A stretch of DNA of 64,000 bases, taken from NCBI RefSeq assembly GCF_035222485.1, contig NC_085921.1:4898001-4962000 (forward strand). The letters run 5' to 3'. The position numbers and the translations under genes are program-made. Source of the DNA: Podospora pseudoanserina (taxonomy: Eukaryota; Ascomycota; Sordariomycetes; Sordariales; Podosporaceae). Below the pieces are notes generated by a model that saw nothing but the letters and a program-made list of their open reading frames with translations, was not told the origin of the DNA and did no database searches. Shown here piece after piece: positions 1-11,815 of this stretch; within the stretch, counting starts at the first letter, position 1; the number at the start of each line of letters is the position of its first letter.

Positions 1-1835
1 GACGGGCCCTCGCCCGCGCTATCGTACTAAACAATCACGTTTACATTGAAGGCGGCCAAATCACTCAGTACGAGGATGGCTTCAGCTCCATTCGCGGCCG
101 AGTGGAGAACCAGGTCAACTCCACCCTCTCAATTCCCCTGAACGAATCGTGGAAGTCTGAATCAGTCACCATCAAAGCAACCCCGAAACCTTTTGAAAGT
201 CTGGCTAGAAACAGATGGTACTTGTGGACCGATACAAAGAATGGGGTATTCTATGCTTGGGGTGGCTACTGGCCGTTTGGGCTCGAGATGGTGACGGATG
301 AAGTCTACAAGTTCACCGCTGACAGCCGAGGAGGAGGTGAATGGGGCGTGGAAACGCTTCCTAATGGGGTGCGCTTGGATCAAATCAGCCCGGGCGAAGC
401 TGGGGCTGTCACCAGCACCGGCACAATGGGAATCGTCATTGGCGGACAAGCCACTCCTTGGACGCAGTTGGGGAGGGATAACACTCGCCAGCTGTCTGGG
501 ATGATAACTTTCGACTTTGAAAGCAAGGCGCTCATGAATGGTACTCAAAAGTTCAGTCCATTTGGGGACACGCCAGTTGTCGGAGCGTCTGCCGAGTTTA
601 TTTCAGGGGTTGGGGAGAATGGGATTGTCATAGTCATGGGAGGACACGTGGGAAGAACTGACAAGGAGGTACCACTTGGGGAGATGGACTTTTTCGACAT
701 GAGAAATGTCACATTTTTCGATCCCGTGACGAAAGAAACCTGGTCGCAAGTTACCACTGGAGATATTCCTCCTTCACCGAGAATCGGATTTTGCACAGCA
801 GCATTCAGCAGCAAGGAAGGGGGCCACGAGATGTAAGTTGCATGATAGCTCTCCTGAATAACTGGATACGAATTGCTGACGAGACAGTTTCATCTTTGGT
901 GGCTCAAATGAGCGGGACTACTTGGTGTACGAAGACGCTTACGTTCTCAGCCTGCCCGGATTTGTCTGGACAAAACTCCCAACACCACCAGGCGGCCGGA
1001 GAGCTTACCACACATGCGTCGCCGTCGGCAACCGACAAGTCTTGAGCGTCGGCGGTCGTGGCAGAGAGAATGAAATACGAATCCAAGATGCGATCCCTCA
1101 GGGGCTCCTTCTGTTCGATATGACAGCGATCGAATGGAAGCTGGAATACGATTCCAACGCCGCCGCCTATGAATCAGCAAACGCCATCAAGGACTGGTAT
1201 GAGAAGCGGTAAAGAACATCTCTTCATATACATAATTCATGATCAGTTGCTAACTCAAAACCAGAACTTCTTCTGATGTTCAATGGTCTTCCGAAGGCGT
1301 CGAGCAGCTCTTTGCAACATCTGCCGAGGCCTTATTCACCAGTGGAGACTCGTCAGACTCCCAGTCAGATTCAAATACAGATTCCCCGTCGGGCCCAACA
1401 ACAACCACGATGCCAGATATATCAGCACCTGCCGGCTTGAGTACGGGAGCAATGGTGGGAATAATACTAGCGGCTGTGATCTGTCTGGCCGCCATCATTG
1501 GTGGTTGGCTTTTCTGGCGTCGACGACGAGCTGGTAGACACGACGCGCTCACTGAAATAGATGACCTGGGCGAGCTGGGAGTGGACGGAGCTGTTGATCG
1601 CAAGGAGCTGGCCTCGGAATCACATGTGCGAGAGATGCCCTCTGATGCCCAGGTTGAGGAGCTGCCGACCAAATTTCAGGACACAAAGGTACCTGTTGCC
1701 CATTATCACGAGGTCGATGGGGGCCATGATTATGCGGAGCTGCCAACCTACCACCGGCCAAGGCCCAGGGCATCGCAAAACACGCTGCCGCCGGTTGAGT
1801 TGGATGCGGGCTATACAGGGAGGGAGCTGATGTAA
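1..1835 (+). CDS. Kelch-repeat single-pass membrane protein (5' partial)
   Basis: The reading frame is already open at the left edge, so the start lies outside the window. Three exons are visible (3-832, 888-1208, 1265-1835), joined by introns of 55 and 56 nt with gtaagt and gtaaag donors and cag acceptors; together they give 573 residues. Glycine-pair kelch blades recur (YAWGGYWPFG, GIVIGGQ, VIVMGGHVG, IFIFGGSNERD, VLSVGGRGR), which predicts a beta-propeller. A Ser/Thr-rich stalk follows, then one hydrophobic span (GIILAAVICLAAIIGGWLFW) ended by RRRR, and a cytoplasmic tail of about 110 residues. The layout is that of a fungal surface protein with an extracellular kelch domain. The ligand and role are unknown; such proteins are often annotated only as kelch or cell-wall anchored. 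The fold is confident, the function is not. Confidence 0.88.
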
Positions 1836-2095
1836 TAGAGCAGATGAGCGAGGTCATTGTACATATTGTTTTGATGAATAAACCCAGTTGCTTCGAGACT
1901 CAGGGGACACCGAGAACGAAGTGATATCACAGCAATCCGGAATCTCAGTAGCGAATCGCTAGGTAGACTGCATTTGTTCACTTCAGTCATCTAATCTCTA
2001 TCCCCCATACCTCGGTCTTCCCGCTTCGTTAGGTACATGTCCGATCACAATCTACATGACATCGCCAGGAATCTTTTGCAGCCCTTTTCTACTTG

Positions 2096-3201
2096 TCAGC
2101 AAGCACAATCTTCACCAGCATCTCCCAGCGAGGCAAACTTACATCCATCAACATTCTCTGGAACATTCTGTGGCTGAGTGCACCTCATCGCCTCCTCAGA
2201 CGATTGGGTCTTGAGCTCCTTGCAAACCGCATTGGAACAACGGGCATCGAGCGCGCGCTGCAGAGAGTCTCCCTTCCAGCCAAAGACGTAATCGCCGTGT
2301 TGGGAGTACCCAAGCCTGTGGGACAAGTGGTCAGTCACGGTTGGCCCGGCAACAAATCAAGGGGTTAATTAACAAGAGAGGTCACCTACCCGTCACCAGT
2401 GCTCCACACAAACGGCTGCGACCCATCCTCGGGCCAGAGACTCTTGTCGTTGAACGCCTGGGTATCCCACATGACCTCGTACATCAACTGCGGCAGTCTA
2501 ACCGGGTGCGAGCTCGGGCAGGGGCCGGTGCTCTCGAACGATCCAGTCTGGGGGTACGCCACGTGGCTCTTGTGGTCAGGCGCGTCGAGATTCTTTCCGT
2601 CCCAGCAGGTGGGGAACGTGATGGTGGTTCTGATGCCGCCGTCGCAGAACTTGTTGGGGAGGGTGGTGCTGTCGCTTCCTGTGCAGGGGGCTCCGCCTCG
2701 GTCGTACCCAGCGCCGAGGCAGCGGTGGCAGAGCTGCTTTTGCATGCCCCTGTTCTGGCGGAGGCCGGCGTCGCCGACGAGCATGCGGAAGCCGGGCTTG
2801 AAGGCGGTGACGGTTGTCTTACCGTCGTACGGTGGGATGTAGTAGACTGTCACGCCGCCGTCTGTTCGGAGGCCGACGTTGGGGAACTGCCTCACGCGCT
2901 TGTAGGTGCCGTTGCGGGCCTTGAAATAGAGGACGGCGGTCCAGTAGTTGCTAAAGTCCTCGCTGAAGGTGCACGAGGTGCAGGTGGAGTTTTTGACGAG
3001 GTCGAAGCCTTGCTCAAAGGGCATGTGGGCGTTGAAGGAGTTACCACCGACGATTTGATGGACGTGGGGAGACTGTTCCAAGCCTGGGTTGACGAGGGGG
3101 TCGAGGCGGGAGACGACGAGCTGGGAGCAGCCGAAACGTATCATTTGTTGGGCTTGGGCGGCTCCTTGAAGGAGTGCCGCTGCTAGGAGGGTTGACTTCA
3201 T
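2096..3201 (-). CDS. Secreted DUF1996 protein
   Basis: Two exons on the minus strand (3201-2390 and 2315-2096) with a 74-nt intron (gtaggt...cacag) encode 343 residues. The ATG at 3199-3201 was chosen because it starts a typical signal peptide ([17 protein letters not shown]). The mature part carries hallmarks of DUF1996 (PF09362): [21 protein letters not shown], and [10 protein letters not shown]. The exon junction restores [19 protein letters not shown], which confirms the splice, and Cys residues lie near the C-terminus. DUF1996 proteins are secreted fungal proteins of unknown biochemistry, sometimes fused to WSC domains; none is present here. It diverges from the secreted-protein gene at 3943 across about 740 bp. 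Confidence 0.9.
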
Positions 3202-3942
3202 GATCTTGGTCTGTTTCTCCTGTGCTCCTGAGGCGGATGGTGGTAGGAAGAACGATGGGAGTTTCACCAGCAGGAACAACAAAAGATATCAGCCTCCAAA
3301 GACGCTCAACCCGGAAAATCAAATGCAAGAACAGACAACAAGGTAACCTCGTCCTAAATACACAAGAGTCCCATTCCCCGGTTTGGGGTAAAGGACAAAC
3401 CACATGGCAAAGCCTTCCGTCTACAGCCGCCCCAATGCCCTCTGCTGATACAAAGGCATGTTCGGATAAACCCGAGCCTTGATATTTGCGATGCAAGGGT
3501 AATCTACGACTCTTGCTTGGGAGGATCGGCAGATGAAAAGCCTTATACTATGGTGCGTGTGTTCTGTTGGGGTAAGTCTTAGGGAAGGAAAAGGGGGAAG
3601 TTTCCCCTCTTTGCTGATCCCGCCTTGGTAATAAGCCAGCCGCAGGTTGCTAATATGGCAGAATAGGAGGGTAAATAACAGTGATAGTCCACGCTCTCGA
3701 TACGATATGGTGCACATGAGCTACACTTCCTTGCCACATTCTAGAATTGTTGCCATGTGGCTAATCTGCATCTCCGACACGACCAGGATAGCGTTCGGCC
3801 TATAAGGGACGGGAACAGAGAGACATGATTTAAATCGATTGCCAGGCACACCCTCTTTTGCATGTGGTTTTAGTGTTCGTGTTGACCTTCCTGATCGACC
3901 TATACCCTTACTCAGACGTCACAACATTTTGTGTCTTTCACG
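3202..3942. promoter_or_regulatory. Divergent intergenic region between two secreted-protein genes
   Basis: About 740 bp separate the start codons of the DUF1996 gene (minus) and the secreted protein at 3943 (plus), so both promoters must lie here. A TATA-like stretch (tataagg) is at 3801-3807, about 140 bp before the plus-strand ATG, a plausible distance with a 5' leader. No other coding frame is convincing. Confidence 0.4.
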
Positions 3943-5019
3943 ATGAGATACCTTGCCGTTGTGCTGTCCGCTGCCGCAGGCGTGCAAGCAGCCAGACAAT
4001 GCTCAACCACCACAGGGTACACCCACCGGGTACTCGATGCCCGTTACGATGGCCCAGATGTCGATAAGCCAGGCAGCGACCTTGCGACCATCTCGGTCAG
4101 TCTCAGCAGTAGCACAACACCTCTTTACGAGTGTGTAGCGCAATGGCCAGAATCATGGAAGGGTTTCCACAATGTCACGGAGAAGCTGATTTGGAGCGAT
4201 TGCATCTGGACTGGTGCTGGTAGTGGGGCGGACAAGTCGGTGGCTTTTGCGGTGGATTGGAATAAGAAGGTGGTGTATCTGGCTCATGTGTTTGCCTGCA
4301 GTGATCGTGAGGGGTTAGTCCATTTTCTCGATTCTCGTTTTCTCTCAGTGCTTGGATCTGACGGCTTTCGTCTAAAACCAGGACCGACGGCCTAGCGACT
4401 GGAACGCTCCCTCTTTCCGAGCTTGACTGTGACTACACCGAAGAGGGCAGCGCCTATTGCATCCCCAAGGCGACATCTTCAGGCGCTCGCCCTGACCTCA
4501 GAATAAGCACTGTACTTGCCCCCACGGCCCCAGACGCCAACACCGCCTCCTGCTCTGAGATCTCTGAGCAATACCAGTCATGGACACTGGAGAAGTGGCA
4601 CAGACAGTTTGTCCTCACTCCTGGCAGCTTTGAGCCCAAGGCCGGAACCGATACTGGACCAAGCTTCACTCTCAAGAGCTTGGGCGTGAATGGCGTGACG
4701 TTTACTTGTGCCACTACATCTGCCCCGGTTGGTCCCTTTCAGGGGGAGTGCAAGTCGGATGTTACCAAGGCAGTCGCGACGTTCACTTTCGACCCCAAAC
4801 TCAACATTTTGACTGTCAAGCAAAAGTGGGATTGTGGGGATTCGTAAGTTTTCCAGACGAAGACGAGTTTTTTGCTCAAGGGCTAACCTCATCAATGGCA
4901 GTGCCGCGTTGGAGACGGTTGGTGTTGGCTACATGCAGGGTACTTGTGACAGGGGCTTCAACAGTGATGTCTTTACTTGCTCGTCCGAGCCAGTCCTGAT
5001 TGGAACTGAGGCGTTATAA
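3943..5019 (+). CDS. Secreted Cys-containing protein of unknown function
   Basis: Three exons (3943-4313, 4382-4843, 4902-5019) with introns of 68 and 58 nt give 316 residues. The first ATG opens a signal peptide (MRYLAVVLSAAAGVQAA). The mature chain has scattered cysteines (RQCSTTTGY, YECVAQW, SDCIW, FACSD, DCDYTEE, KWDCGDS, GTCDRG, FTCSS), suggesting several disulfides, and is rich in short beta-prone segments. There are no catalytic motifs I recognise and no membrane anchor. The pairing with a divergent DUF1996 gene suggests both may be expressed in the same extracellular context, which is inference. It could be a small secreted effector-like or cell-wall protein; I cannot place it in a named family. 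Confidence 0.75.
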
Positions 5020-5148
5020 AAACAGTGGGAAGACTTGGCGAACGATTGGGCTTTTCTGGTTGCTGTTATTCACGCATTTAAATATCCGAGCAAGGGAACC
5101 CTTTATCCTGATGTATGAATCTGTGACTCCATGACCACAATCGATTTA

Positions 5149-7680
5149 TTAAACTACAAATCCAAGTGTACCCACCACTTTGCGAGCCACTCTTTCCACT
5201 CCCTCAAACCAGCGCTTTGGTGGTGGCCCTTCATCGACTGCTGTGGCTGTGTCCTTGGCAGCGTCAAGTGCGGATAATTTTCTCTTTCGACCTCGACTAT
5301 CCGCGTCGACCATTTCGCCAAGGGCTGTATCAAAGTCCTGGAGGTCAAGGTCCAAATGTGATACAAATCTGCTGTTATTCTCATTTGAACGAAATCTGTC
5401 GAGCTCCAGATCCAGCTCCAAATCCACCACTGTACCATAACGGGCCCAGTAGTTAGGGTCCTCTGCATCCTTACAACTGACAGAAAGCTCGAGCATTTGG
5501 GTGTATGTATGATAAATGGTCCTAGAGTTTGCCAATATCAGATGAGCATTTTCCTTCTAGGTACCGTAGGCAGCCGATGAGAGGACCATCAAAACAGACT
5601 CACCACGTATCCGGGCCTCCAAGAGGCCACAATCCATCCGGCTGAAACCTTTCAAAGGCAAACCTAGCAATTGACTTCTTGACGGCACACTCCTTGATGA
5701 GCTGAACCAAGACTGCCGTGGAGGCAGATTCCTGACAGAGGATGCTAAGCTTCTGGTGTCTGTACCGCTGGATGACTCTAGTTGCAGCGGGCGCACGTGA
5801 ACCAAGCGTGTCGATGAAGCTCTTCTAACATATGTATCACGGAATTAGTTTCTGTATCCGCCCGTTCTCGAATAATAAAGCGGGAATTTGTGAACTGACC
5901 AGCCCTTTCAGGCTTCCATGATTCCAGTCTTTGGTTGTTTTCCTGAATTTCTCGACAGATGTATACACGATACGCAAGGCGCACAAAACAATAGCGGGAT
6001 CATAAGCTTCTCGCGGATCTGTGTCCTCAGGACTAAGCGTCTTGTTGATGAGGTAGAACAACCTGAACGCAAGATCTTCAACCCGATGTGCCAGTGCATA
6101 CATCAGTTCGAGGATGAGGTTCTTGCCCATGATAGGCCCGATGCTCTTCATTCAAGACAATCGTTCATAGTGAATCAGGTGAGTGTTCCAGTTGAAGAGA
6201 AGCCCGAGATAAAAGGCACACCGCGACGAGGCAACTATGACCCTCTGCTGATGGGGCATTAGCAAAGACAGGCCTCAACGTTATATCACACCTTACGTGG
6301 AAATGAAGATACATACGTCAAGTTCCGATAAGGCTTGCATCTCCCGTCCGGGAGCCATTCCATTTGCGAAGACATCCAACAAGGTCGCAGAAAGTGAGGG
6401 CTCAACATATGAGTCAGAGGCATCAGCGTAATCTGGCGCGGGACGTTGTGGATAGATGGTTCATGCGAATTGTGTGGCTAGTCATCGAATATGGTGAATA
6501 AACCTTGTCTTCACCTCCGCCGTCAATGTGGCAAAGAATGTGGTCGTTTGTTGAGAACCAGCTCTCGAGACTCATGAACCCGTCTTGGAAGGTCACTTTG
6601 TCGATCTCCACACGAAGTGAAACCAGAAGCTCGTGGGTCGCCTCTATTTGAACGCAATACTTAGCGACTCAACCTACCGTGAATTCTAATGGCTTTATAC
6701 TCACTGATGTCAAAAAACATAACCAGGGGCATGGGAAGGTGGTCTTTTATGCCAGTGCTAGGGGTCATTTTGCTTGCCTTCTGAGAAAGTCGGTTGCATC
6801 GGCTGCATGGCACTCCTGGAGCCCCATCGCACTATAGACGTTAATCTTACTGGGGAGAGTCTGGGGTCAAGCAGGAAGAAAAGGGTACGGTGCTTACACT
6901 GCCGGTTTTCTGTGCAATAACGCACTCTGCACAAACAAACCTTTGTATGCGTTGATTTGACGCCTGGGAATCTATGGCGCCAGGACCAAGTTGATGACCA
7001 GCTTTAAAATATACCTTCGGGGGCAAGTTCTCAGCTAGCAAGGGAAAAAGTGCCATTCCACCATCCACAACCGGTATGGTGTTGGTCTCAACTGTCTCAT
7101 AAACACTCGTGCAGTCATATTCGGACACTGGACTTGCCATCGGAGCCATGGAAGGTTTGTTGTTGCCGTGAAGGAGAGGTAAGTCCCAGTCTGAGCTCCC
7201 AAGACCACAAATTTGATCCTCCTCAATGCAGCTGACTTGTGAGGGATATTTTGAAGCCTGTATTGCACAGTGTTCGTGTCGATGATCAAAAGAATAGTGT
7301 GGATCGGCCCATAGGAGATTTCGTGGCGTTGGTATGCCAGGCCCGATTTGGGATGCATAGTCGCGTGAAGCTGAGTGTTTTCCCGGGGTGCTTTTCCGGG
7401 ATGGCGTGAAGGTTGCTCGTTCCAGTAGGTCCTCTGCTGGTCGGTTTAGGGGACGGTATGCTTCCTCCTGAATCTGATAAATGGTTAGCGCGGGGGTTTA
7501 TAAGTCCTAGACACGTTGCAAATGATAATGATGTCTTCTAACCGTAGGTTTAATGAAAGCAAAAGTGAATTCATCGATCTGGTAGTCTCGAAGCCAATCA
7601 TATGAAGACAAGTCAAGTAAAGCATTAATATCATTGTCGGTCCCGCATGTTAAACCTGGATCTCCTGGGCTGGTCTCCAT
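5149..7680 (-). CDS. Nine-exon fungal regulator-like protein with atypical Cys cluster
   Basis: Exons on the minus strand: 7680-7543, 7473-6898, 6831-6705, 6643-6515, 6432-6317, 6247-6222, 6143-5900, 5824-5604, 5521-5149. They sum to 1950 nt (649 residues) and every junction keeps phase. The N-terminus is acidic and low in complexity. Residues about 227-250 hold CAEC...CDG...CSRC, which resembles the start and middle of a Zn2Cys6 binuclear cluster, but the second-to-third Cys spacing is eight residues and no sixth Cys follows soon after. An intron splits the cluster. The helical middle (about 350-530, with AFRLFYLINK and ALRIVYTSVEKF) resembles regulatory domains of fungal transcription factors. 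The C-terminus has repeated acidic DLELDLELD and a basic RGRKRKL that could be a nuclear signal. DNA binding is inferred only from the Cys pattern. Confidence 0.65.
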
Positions 7681-8064
7681 GATTGTTGTAAGCCAAGACG
7701 CAAAGTGAGTGCCAAAGATGACGGGAGTTCGGGTGAGTTTGAAAAGACGTCAGGAAGGCAATGAGGAACAATCTGGGCAGTCATGTCGGTCAAGTTCATA
7801 ATAAACAGACCCTACCTTGATCTTCAGAAACCAAGTGGCCAAGGTAAGGTAAGGCAAAACAAACGGTCAGCAATATGCTAGCATTTGATTGGCCGAGGGT
7901 GCCCGTGGCTTGCTCGCTTCGACGGCCAGCGTCTCGGAGACTGTATATATTCGTATAGAGGAGTCTCTGCCGTCGGGTTTCGCTTGCTGCACACATATGT
8001 ACGGTTTTAACGACACAATCACCGTCGATCTTGTCACTGGTAAGTTTGCTTTTTTCCGATTATC
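7681..8064. other. Intergenic spacer, no gene seen
   Basis: About 380 bp between the start of the minus-strand regulator-like gene and the first recognisable part of the HET-like pseudogene. It must hold the regulator promoter. A short peptide-sized frame near 7997 ends in a gtaagt-like site but cannot be joined to the HET frame with a normal-length intron. Confidence 0.3.
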
Positions 8065-10095
8065 AGTGATGATGGTGCTATTCTCGCCCTACCGCTATCG
8101 CCGCATGATGACTCCATCCGAATTCTGCGGATCCATCCGAGCCCTCGCCGCGATGCGCCAATTCGATGCAGACTGGACATCCGTCGTCTTTCTGAGCTGG
8201 CACCACCGTACGAAGCACTTTCATACACTCGGGAGATTGCATTAGACACAGTGCAGATATTCATCGGAGATACCGATGCCCAGCTTAAGGTCACTTGGAA
8301 CTGTTTCAACGCGTTGAAAAACCTGTGACTTGCCCGACACCCCCCGCCCAATGTGGATTGACGCCATTTGCATCAACCGGGAAGATAACGAAGAAAGATC
8401 ACATCAGATGCGGATGATGGACCGGGTCTATGCATCAGCCAGTCGCACCGTCGTTTACCTCGGAGAAGAGACATCTAGCAGCCGAACCGTTTTCAAAGAT
8501 CTTACCCAGGCTGTTGATGGGCCCTTCAAACTCTTTGAGGATGGCACTTGGAGACCAGAACGCCCTAGTCCGGATGAGGGTGTAGTGGTGGGATTGGAAG
8601 AGCTGATTGACCGTTCATGGTTCTCTCGAATCTGGGTACAACAAGAGGTATATGTGAGCGACAGAAAATCGGTCCTGGTAGTGTGTGGTTTAGATCACGC
8701 CTCGTGGGAGCTGCTCCATCGCTGTCTCTTCGGGTACAAGAGGTAGACCTTGGTAGTCAACCGATCTGCAGCTCCCGGTGTACTGACTTTATCCTCTTAT
8801 AAAGAGAAGCTTCCCACCTGGTGGAGTTTGTGGAGAGCCCTCGGCTCAACTAGATCGTGTCAAGCAACTGACCTCCGAGTCAAATTATTTGCGCTGAAAG
8901 CCCTAATCGGTCCCGGGAGCATCAGTCTGGATCACATCATCGACTATTTTCGAAGTCTTGAATCAGTTCTGGCCGCAGTTGCAGAGTACTTACTACCAAT
9001 CATAGGCTTAACGTTACTGTTGGCCGTCCGCCATCGCCATGGTCGCGTTGGTCTTGCTTCTTGGGTCCCCGACTGGTCTCAAACGCAGCCACTGTGGGGC
9101 TTGGATGCCTTTGGTATGGCCGTCCGAAAAGCCATGGGCAACACCAAAAAAGGATATGTTGACGAAAGGCCAAATGAGTTAGTACCTGGTACCTATCCAG
9201 CGCTCATCAACCTGTTGAGGTACCTGTAAGGCTGAGTAACCCGAGCCAATCTTTGCTGCAGCTTTCATTACATCTTTTTTTCCAAGGCCCTAGAATATGA
9301 CCCTGGAATTTTGTGTGTAGATGGTTGGCGTGCTGGGAATATCACCGGACTGGGGGCAACGTTCCGTTTTTGTGACACAAAAGACACAAAGCAACAATTG
9401 GCACGCATTCAGGAAGTTACACGGCGGCTAAAGAGGGATGGAATGATACCCGAGGGCTACATTCTACCATCTCACATCAAGGATCACAACATCATATCAT
9501 GTGGGTGTGCGTCCGTTGTTCGCGTCCGTTGTTCATGTCTCTACCCCACAGTCTAACTAACCAATAACACTAACCACTTCTTGCTTAGCATTCAACAATC
9601 TAGGCACGGTAGAAATGAGACAGCTTTTTACCAGAGGCCTTGTTTCGGCAGGTGATGAGGACGAACTGGTACGCGTTATTCACTTACGTACCTGGCGAAA
9701 CACGCCACCCCAAGCATATGCATCATTCTCGCATACCTTTCCCCTATTGTCGCCAGGTTGAAACCGCTACTGATATATGTTTCATTAAACAGAATAGCAT
9801 GTACATTGATTGGTTTCCCGCCGAAGGAGACGTTCCTTCGTGGATAATCCCGGAGGCCACGCGACACTTGAATGACTGTAAGTTCTTTGTGATTGGGGAA
9901 CGTCTTATTGGAATAGCACCCGAGGCTGCACAAGAGTCAGATGTTCTTTTTGTCATCAAGAAAACACATTGGCCATGTCTCTTACGACCAGCTCCGGGTG
10001 GGCGCTGGCAACTTGTCAGTGGAGATTGTTATGTCATGGATTTGGAGGAAGAAATTGGGTATAAGGAACTTCAGTTTTCCGTTGGAGGAACATGA
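8065..10095 (+). pseudogene. Decayed HET-domain (heterokaryon incompatibility) gene
   Basis: Scattered over three frames are the diagnostic parts of a fungal HET protein in correct order: the N-terminal SIRILRIHPSP and PPYEALSYT, then WIDAICINREDNEERSHQM, then RSWFSRIWVQQEV, later GLASWVPDWS, and finally the typical C-terminal box (CKFFVIGERLIGIAP, LLRPAPGGRWQLVSGDCYV). HET domains drive self/non-self cell death after hyphal fusion. No start codon can be connected to the first box, the Trp-Gly usually following ALSY is absent, and at least four interruptions that normal-length introns do not remove separate the blocks. Some gaps do look like genuine introns (for example 9500-9588). I read it as a host gene that has recently lost function, although a transcript could still show unusual splicing. 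Confidence 0.75.
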
Positions 10096-10512
10096 GATGG
10101 GTCGAGAATTGAGGGTTGGTTGGACGAGGAGCCAGGAAAGTTGGAAGTCTGGTAGATTCCAAAATAACCGCGAGCACATCACCTTTTGACGGAGTTCTGG
10201 GTGAAGGAGTTGCAAAAATGCCCCGGAGCTGTAGCTTTCAGAGTGTGAGGCGGTAGACTGTCCCACTTTTTAGAGGTATTCAGGAGCTGATATCAACGTC
10301 AAGAGATTCGCTCGGTACTATATTGGTGCTAAAGTGCTTGCGTTCCGGAACCGGAAGCTACTCCCTGTTCTAGACTGTTTGCCAGTTAGCTTCGGATTGC
10401 GTCATATGGAGTCACTCTCCGCCATGAACACCAAGACAATTGACAGCTATATGATCTCAACAGCCAGGGTCATATCTTTGCGCATTCTGAGAGCTTAACG
10501 TGTCCTCCAAGG
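10096..10512. other. Spacer between two pseudogenes
   Basis: About 420 bp with only short frames and no recognisable coding or RNA feature. It lies between the HET relic and the dioxygenase relic on the same strand. Confidence 0.3.
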
Positions 10513-11650
10513 ATGGAAAGAACACCAGACTTTTCGGCAATCCCTGTCACTGATCTGTCCCGCCGTTATGATCCAAGCACAAGGCCTGAGCTTTTAGCCG
10601 ATCTTCGCCATACGTTGACCGACCTGGGATTTCTGTACCTCATCAATCACCGTCTTTCCGACGTTACCAATGCAATTATTGACATTCTGCCACAGCTTTT
10701 TGCTCTTTCACCTGAACAAACGTGTGAAGTAGCACTTATAAACTCACCCCATTTCCTTGGCTACAGCGGTGAAGCAACCAAGACAACAGCAGGCCAACCT
10801 GATATGAGGGAGCAGTTTGAGTTTGCAACGGCGTCATCCGATGTCTGGGAAGATGGAGGTAGAAAGGATCCATTTTTCCAACGACTTCAGGGCCCTAACC
10901 AGGTACGTAGTCTGCCAGGTGAAATCTTCATTGTACCTTAGTAACAAGACTTCAAAGTGGCCCAGAGTCTCATCCAAAATTAGAGGAGCCATAACCTCGT
11001 ACATATCCTCTCTCAGACCTATCCATAACCTCTCTGTCATTGGTTGCTGAAGCTCTCAATCTCTCGCCCGATAGCTTTGATTACTTCCTCTCAAACTTCG
11101 GTTGGTCTTAAACTCATCAGATACCCCCCGCCTACTTCAACCAGGGATACCAAAACCCAAGGTGTAGGCCCCCACAAAGATTCCTCAGATGGTTCACGTT
11201 CCTTCTCCAAGCCTCTGGGCCAGATGTAAAAGGCCTTCAAGTCTTGAACAACAACGGCGACTGGATCGACGTCGCACCGATCGAGGGAAGCCTCGTGGTG
11301 AACATTGGCCAGGCCTTCGAAGTAGTCACGCACGGTGTATGCAAAGCCACAGTTCACCGTGTCCTTCTGGACGGGCTGAGAGAAGATAGATACAGCGCCG
11401 CATTCTTTCAGGGATCAGAGGGAGCCTGACCAGGACGGAGGCGACAGAGACATTGAGACATCACTTTGAAGGATGGGACGCAAAGGGCAAGCCTGCAGCG
11501 ATCGCAGTACAAGACGTTGAGTCGCCCTTTTTTAGGGGAAAATATGAAACGTGGGGGGAGAGCCAGCTAAGAACGAAGATTAGGAGTCATCAGGATGTTG
11601 GGAGGAGGTGGTATCAGGAAGTTTGGGAGGGATACATGGAGGATGTATAA
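10513..11650 (+). pseudogene. Decayed isopenicillin N synthase-like 2-oxoglutarate/Fe(II) dioxygenase
   Basis: From the ATG at 10513 a DIOX_N-like domain is clear (IPVTDLSRRYD, LADLRHTLTDLGFLYLINH, REQFEFATA). A gtacgt donor follows at about 10902. Downstream the rest of the fold is present but changes frame repeatedly: LVAEALNLSPDSFDYFLSN, then LKLIRYPPP and GVGPHKDSSD (iron ligands His and Asp), then GDWIDVAPIEGSLVVNIGQ and ATVHRVL (third ligand His), then a C-terminal helix region to 11650. At least four frame changes remain after allowing for an intron, so no single product of normal length can be made. Intact relatives hydroxylate or desaturate small molecules with 2-oxoglutarate; the substrate of this lineage is unknown. 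Confidence 0.78.
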
Positions 11651-11815
11651 AGAAGCTTCAGGAGAGCCATTATTCCTATCAGGTATTTATATTCCCCAAT
11701 CGATATCTGGTATACCACGTAAAACCATAGTGGCTCGATCACGGCCTGTATAGACAAGTTCAAAAACCAAAAGCAAAATCCCATACCCACATCTCAGCTA
11801 TTACTGAGTAGGTAG

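Noticed and set aside
2341-3186. 281-codon plus-strand frame
   Set aside because: It lies antisense to the DUF1996 gene, which has a signal peptide, family motifs and a phase-correct intron. The frame is a G+C-driven shadow.
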